64,000 nt of DNA from Paenibacillus spongiae (lineage in GTDB: Bacteria > Bacillota > Bacilli > Paenibacillales > Paenibacillaceae): the NCBI RefSeq assembly GCF_024734895.1, contig NZ_CP091430.1, positions 2,436,501 through 2,500,500 on the forward strand, given 5' to 3'. Numbering within the stretch: the stretch's first letter is position 1; each line of letters starts with the position of its first letter. Shown in pieces: positions 60,575-64,000 of the stretch. The translations under genes and the position numbers were made by a program. The notes beneath the pieces were generated by a model. It was not told the origin of the DNA. It saw only the letters and a list, made by a program, of their open reading frames with translations, and searched no databases.

Positions 60575-61776
60575 ATAAAGTCCCGGACGAGAACGGGCGT
60601 TTCGGTAAATTCGGAGGGCGTTACGTTCCGGAAACGCTGATGAACGCACTACTGGAGCTGGAAGAAGCTTACCGCCATTATTCCAAGGATCCGGAATTTA
60701 TTGAAGAGGTTCGTTATTTGCTGCACAAGTATTCCGGCAGGCCGACATCGCTTTATTATGCGGAGCGGCTGTCGGACCATCTGGGCGGCGCCCGGATTTA
60801 TTTGAAACGCGAAGATTTGAACCATACCGGTGCTCATAAAATCAACAATACGATCGGCCAAGGCGTTCTCGCCAAGCGGATGGGGAAGACGAAAGTCATT
60901 GCCGAGACCGGCGCAGGCCAGCATGGCGTCGCTTCTGCTACGATTGCCGCGCTGCTCGGACTGGAATGCAAAGTGTTCATGGGCGAAGAGGATACGAAGC
61001 GCCAAGAGCTGAACGTATTCCGGATGCGTCTGCTCGGCGCAGAGGTCGTGCCGGTCTTGTCCGGTACCCGCACGCTCAAGGATGCTTGCAATGAGACGCT
61101 TCGTTATTGGGTCAGCAATGTGAACGATACGTATTACATTCTGGGTTCGGTTACAGGGCCGCATCCATATCCGATGATCGTCCGCGATTTCCAGCGTATT
61201 ATCGGCGACGAGTCGCGCGAACAGATCATGAAAGAAGCCGGGAGGCTGCCGGATTACGTCGTGGCTGCCGTTGGCGGCGGCAGCAATGCGATCGGCATGT
61301 TCTACCCGTTCATCGAAGACGAGTCCGTGCGTATGGTCGGTGTCGAGGCGGCGGGCAAAGGCGTGGATACGGAGGAGCATGCTGCGACGATGACTAAGGG
61401 CCGCCACGGCGTCTTCCAAGGCTCGCTCAGCTACGTGCTGCAGGATGATTATGGACAGGTTCAGCCGGCTCATTCGATCTCGGCGGGGCTCGATTATCCC
61501 GGTATCGGACCGGAGCATGCTTATTTGAAGGATACGGCTCGTGCCGAGTACGTGCCGATTACCGATGCCGAAGCGCTTGAAGCGCTGCAGCTGCTTTCCA
61601 AGACGGAAGGGATCATTCCTGCTCTGGAGTCCGCTCATGCGATCGCGCAAGTCATGAAGCTGGCGCCGACGCTCAATAAGGATCAGATCATCGTGGTGAG
61701 TCTGTCCGGCCGCGGCGACAAAGACGTACAGGCTATTATGGGGTATTTGGAGGGAACCGGACATGAATCTCATTGA
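60571..61776 (+). CDS. trpB: Tryptophan synthase beta subunit
   Basis: TrpB condenses indole with serine using PLP. The 401-aa protein has the PLP lysine in [13 protein letters not shown] (about residues 85-97), [15 protein letters not shown], and the phosphate site [11 protein letters not shown] (about residues 234-244). The ATG is in an ATGA overlap with trpF. Classic TrpB1 type, forming a complex with TrpA encoded next (14-bp overlap). Confidence 0.97.
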   Translation: MNKVPDENGRFGKFGGRYVPETLMNALLELEEAYRHYSKDPEFIEEVRYLLHKYSGRPTSLYYAERLSDHLGGARIYLKREDLNHTGAHKINNTIGQGVLAKRMGKTKVIAETGAGQHGVASATIAALLGLECKVFMGEEDTKRQELNVFRMRLLGAEVVPVLSGTRTLKDACNETLRYWVSNVNDTYYILGSVTGPHPYPMIVRDFQRIIGDESREQIMKEAGRLPDYVVAAVGGGSNAIGMFYPFIEDESVRMVGVEAAGKGVDTEEHAATMTKGRHGVFQGSLSYVLQDDYGQVQPAHSISAGLDYPGIGPEHAYLKDTARAEYVPITDAEALEALQLLSKTEGIIPALESAHAIAQVMKLAPTLNKDQIIVVSLSGRGDKDVQAIMGYLEGTGHESH

Positions 61777-62569
61777 TGCGGCTTTTGAGCAGCTTCGCAA
61801 TAAGGGAGAGACGGCGCTTATTCCGTTTCTGACGATTGGCGACCCCGATCTGGCCACCTCGGTCGAGATCATTCAAGCACTGGAGGAAGCGGGCGCCGAC
61901 ATGATCGAGCTTGGCGTGCCGTATTCCGACCCGCTGGCTGACGGGCCTGTCATTCAACGGGCATCCGAGCGGGCCTTGAAAAATAAAGTGTCCATTGTCG
62001 ATTGTATTCAAGTGGCGGAGAGTGCGCGACAAGCCGGCGTTAAGCTGCCTTTCATCCTGTTCACTTATTATAATCCGGTTCTGCAATTCGGTCTCAAGCC
62101 CTTCTTCGCGCATATCGTCGAGAAAGGGATCAGCGGCCTTATCATTCCCGATCTTCCGATCGAGGAGGATGCGGAAGTGCGTCAATTGGCCGAGTCGGCC
62201 GATATCCATCTGATTCCGCTGGTCGCGCCTACGTCGAATGACCGCGTTACCCGTATTGCGAGCAATGCGCGCGGCTTCGTATACTGCGTCTCCTCGCTCG
62301 GCGTAACCGGCGTACGTACTGATTTTCATCAAGGTATCGAAGATTTCCTATCCACCGTCCGAAAGGCGACGAACACGCCGATCGCGGTCGGATTCGGCAT
62401 ATCCAGCAGGGAGCATGTCGAGCGCTTCGCCGGGCAGTGCGATGGCGTGATCGTCGGCAGCGCGATCGTGCGCAAGATCGAGGAAGTACTGCCGCTTCTG
62501 TTGTCGGAGAGCACGAAACCGGAAGGTTTGGCTCAAATCCGGACGTTCGTCAGCGGACTGAAAGGCTAG
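61763..62569 (+). CDS. trpA: Tryptophan synthase alpha subunit
   Basis: TrpA cleaves indole-3-glycerol phosphate and channels indole to TrpB. The 268-aa barrel has the catalytic Glu in [20 protein letters not shown] (about residues 46-65) and the catalytic Asp in [10 protein letters not shown] (about residues 127-136), then [10 protein letters not shown]. Start ATG 61763 overlaps the trpB end. No intrinsic terminator is visible directly after the stop; the next clear one is at 63428. Confidence 0.97.
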   Translation: MNLIDAAFEQLRNKGETALIPFLTIGDPDLATSVEIIQALEEAGADMIELGVPYSDPLADGPVIQRASERALKNKVSIVDCIQVAESARQAGVKLPFILFTYYNPVLQFGLKPFFAHIVEKGISGLIIPDLPIEEDAEVRQLAESADIHLIPLVAPTSNDRVTRIASNARGFVYCVSSLGVTGVRTDFHQGIEDFLSTVRKATNTPIAVGFGISSREHVERFAGQCDGVIVGSAIVRKIEEVLPLLLSESTKPEGLAQIRTFVSGLKG

Positions 62570-62772
62570 CGCTGATCCGACTCGTCGTGGGCTCCATGTA
62601 TGTTCGCTGCAAGTGGCTGTTTGCCAAAGGGCGAGTAAATGGCAATGAACGGCTTGCTGTTCTACATCAGTTGAACGAATTTATAGCAATGCAGAGCTGG
62701 AGCTGGGAAAACCGTATAGGAGAAGTGCAAGCATCCGGAGAGCTGGCGACTCAACCTGATTGAAAAAGACTA
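62570..62772 (+). other. Sequence after trpA; doubtful 55-codon ORF
   Basis: ATG 62596 to TGA 62763 encodes a peptide beginning MYVRCKWLFAKGRVNGNERL, protein-like in composition but with no ribosome binding site and no known family. It might be a remnant of a gene. Nothing else is recognised here. Confidence 0.25.
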
Positions 62773-62871
62773 AGGCTATGGCTTTGGGTATGGCTATGTG
62801 CTATGGATATGGCACTCGCACTGGCTCTGGCACTGGTCTGGATATGGCTTGTGGATATGGGCATGTCTGGT
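62773..62871 (+). repeat. Low-complexity TATGGC/CTGGCA-type tract
   Basis: About 100 bp made of variants of a hexamer (GGCTATGGCTTTGGGTATGG, GGATATGGCACT, GCACTGGCTCTGGCACTGG and so on). It lies 200 bp after trpA and is not part of a supported gene. Confidence 0.75.
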
Positions 62872-62891
62872 AATGACAATGCTTTAGTAAT

Positions 62892-63072
62892 GTTGTATTT
62901 TATACAACACCGGAAGTGCAAAAACTCCGACAATAAGGAATTGTTGCACATTCTGCAAGAATTTTCTTAGCAAAGCGGCTAATCCTTGATTTCATAGCCA
63001 CATTGTTGTATAAAATGCAACAATTCGGCCAATGGGGGCTACATCATGGAGTTTTGTTGTACATTTTACAAC
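62892..63072 (+). promoter_or_regulatory. Cluster of four 17-bp dyads (operator-like)
   Basis: GTTGTATTTTATACAAC (62892-62908), GTTGCACATTCTGCAAG (62943-62959), GTTGTATAAAATGCAAC (63005-63021) and GTTGTACATTTTACAAC (63056-63072) share GTTGYA-N5-TRCAAC. Start-to-start distances are 51, 62 and 51 bp, near whole helical turns. They could be sites for a dimeric DNA-binding protein; the factor is unknown. Confidence 0.7.
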
Positions 63073-63097
63073 ATCAACATCCATAGCTGCATTGGTT

Positions 63098-63295
63098 GAA
63101 CGAAAGAGCAGATAGCATGCCAGAACATCCGGCTGCATCATCGATCGTTCGAATGAAGAGCTAACATGCCAGGCAATCCGCCTACAGCATCGATCGTTCG
63201 ATGGAGAGCTATCATACCAGGTAATCCGCCAACTGTATCGAGCGAACGAATGAAGAGCTAGCCTGCCCAATAATCCGGTACTGCATCGATCACAC
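63098..63295 (+). repeat. Four degenerate tandem repeats of 48-53 bp
   Basis: Units 63098-63150, 63151-63199, 63200-63247 and 63248-63295 share GAATGAAGAGCTA, CATGCCAGG-AATCCGCC and GCATCGATCGTTC. They are imperfect and not in a constant reading frame, so they are non-coding. Confidence 0.8.
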
Positions 63296-63427
63296 GGGTC
63301 GGTGAAATACGCAAGCAAGCTCCTACGGGCTTAGTCCCGCCAATTGGTGCGATCGTATGTCGTCTGGTTATTAAGTATACAGAGTTTGGTTAAATTGATA
63401 TGAAGTGTCCCATAGAGAAATTTAAAG

Positions 63428-63461
63428 GCTGAGCAGGCATTCAAACCTGCACAGCTTTTTC
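63428..63461 (+). terminator. Intrinsic terminator in the trpA-hisC gap
   Basis: GCTGAGCAGG (63428-63437) pairs with CCTGCACAGC (63446-63455) with one mismatch, then five T. It is the first clear terminator after trpA, 860 bp away. Confidence 0.8.
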
Positions 63462-63645
63462 TATTCGACGGGAATGTCTCTGTTTCCGGATCGGAAAAAC
63501 CTACGCCCGAGTAGTCCTGTTTAACCGTTTCATATGGATGATGAGGAGAATGCGCGTGAAACACTTTAAAACGCAGACAAGATATGAGACAATGTTTATC
63601 GTAGATTTTTTGTGAAGAATAGCCCATATGTCGAGGTGACGATTA

Positions 63646-64000
63646 ATGCAACCAAAGAACAGTATCGTACATTTGCCTGTATACCAGCCCGGTAAACCGG
63701 TTGAAGAAGTGAAACGCGAGCTTGGCTTGACCGAAGTCATTAAACTGGCTTCCAATGAAAATCCGTTCGGATTCTCCGAACAGGCGAAGGCTGCCATTCA
63801 GGCGGAAATTGCGAATACCAGCATATACCCGGACAGCTTCAGCACGACGCTGGCAGCCGCTGTAGCGGACTACCTGCAGGTGGACCGCAAGCAGCTCGTA
63901 TTCGGAGCAGGCTCCGACGAAGTCATTCTCATGCTTGCGCGCGCGTATTTGGTGCCGGGTGATGAAACCATCATGGCGGATGAAACATTCCCGCAGTATA
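63646..64000 (+). CDS. hisC: Histidinol-phosphate aminotransferase (3' end outside window)
   Basis: PLP enzyme acting in histidine synthesis, and in B. subtilis also on aromatic amino acids, which explains why hisC follows trpA there. The visible 118 residues show HLPVYQPGKPVEEVKRELG, KLASNENPFGFSEQ (about residues 30-43), YPDSFSTTLAAAVADYL and FGAGSDEVILMLARAYL. Start ATG 63646 has GAGGTGACG upstream. It is separated from trpA by a 1.07-kb gap, much longer than in B. subtilis, so it may have its own promoter, which I could not identify. The gene runs past the window end. Confidence 0.94.
   Translation, partial: MQPKNSIVHLPVYQPGKPVEEVKRELGLTEVIKLASNENPFGFSEQAKAAIQAEIANTSIYPDSFSTTLAAAVADYLQVDRKQLVFGAGSDEVILMLARAYLVPGDETIMADETFPQY

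Noticed and set aside
62992-63318. 108-codon minus-strand ORF over the repeats after trpA
   Set aside because: It translates the tandem repeats and dyads; repeat lengths are not multiples of three, and no ribosome binding site is seen.

Overview
The window is about 64 kb of chromosome from an endospore-forming Firmicute, most likely a member of the Paenibacillaceae (Paenibacillus/Cohnella type). Sporulation genes are numerous (spoVAF, ytfJ, spmA/spmB, ypeB, seaA/YIEGIA, spoVIF, spoIVA) and the gene order closely follows the Bacillus subtilis chromosome. The coding GC content is clearly higher than in B. subtilis. Menaquinone genes of the futalosine type (mqnA with a UbiA- and a UbiX-type partner) stand where B. 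subtilis has none. The species was inferred from synteny and protein character only. There is no phage, transposase, CRISPR array or obvious foreign island; almost everything is core chromosome.

Layout. 1-2.9 kb: the end of spoVAF, then lysA and ppiB. 3.0-7.3 kb: the riboflavin operon ribD-ribE-ribBA-ribH behind an FMN riboswitch with its own intrinsic terminator. 7.3-12.8 kb: scpA-scpB, a DUF2953 gene and ytfJ, then dacB-spmA-spmB. 12.9-19.5 kb: rluB and resABCDE (cytochrome c maturation plus the redox two-component system). 19.6-21.7 kb: serA on the minus strand with an unusual leader (intrinsic terminator followed by 65-bp tandem repeats). 21.7-26.3 kb: an accessory stretch with a rhodanese, a membrane protein of unknown function, a CPBP protease, a metallophosphoesterase and a polysaccharide deacetylase lipoprotein. 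26.4-34.9 kb: mecA, a glutamate dehydrogenase, prsW, a 52-aa Cys-rich protein, ypeB (without sleB), a PilZ protein, cmk, plsC and the S1-domain protein. 35.1-44.5 kb: yphA-like, seaA and its partner, der, plsY, gpsA, spoVIF, small membrane and ferredoxin genes, a YphF-like lipoprotein and spoIVA. 45.0-52.9 kb: hbs, tRNA-Pro(GGG), mtrB (TRAP), hepS-menG-mqnP-like-ubiX-like-mqnA-hepT, ndk and cheR. 53.0-64 kb: the aromatic supra-operon aroF(aroC)-aroB-aroH-trpEDCFBA, an odd repeat-rich 1-kb gap, and the start of hisC.

How it works together. Chorismate made by AroF feeds TrpE, AroH and also MqnA, so tryptophan, phenylalanine/tyrosine and menaquinone synthesis branch from one locus. HepS/HepT make the heptaprenyl tail, the UbiA- and UbiX-type proteins act on the aromatic ring, and MenG does the final methylation. 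The trp leader carries eleven GAG/UAG triplets in 5-nt phase, which matches the TRAP protein encoded by mtrB 10 kb upstream.

The least explained DNA is (a) the serA leader and (b) the trpA-hisC gap. The gap has a hexamer-like low-complexity tract, four 17-bp dyads spaced 51/62/51 bp, and four degenerate repeats of about 50 bp.
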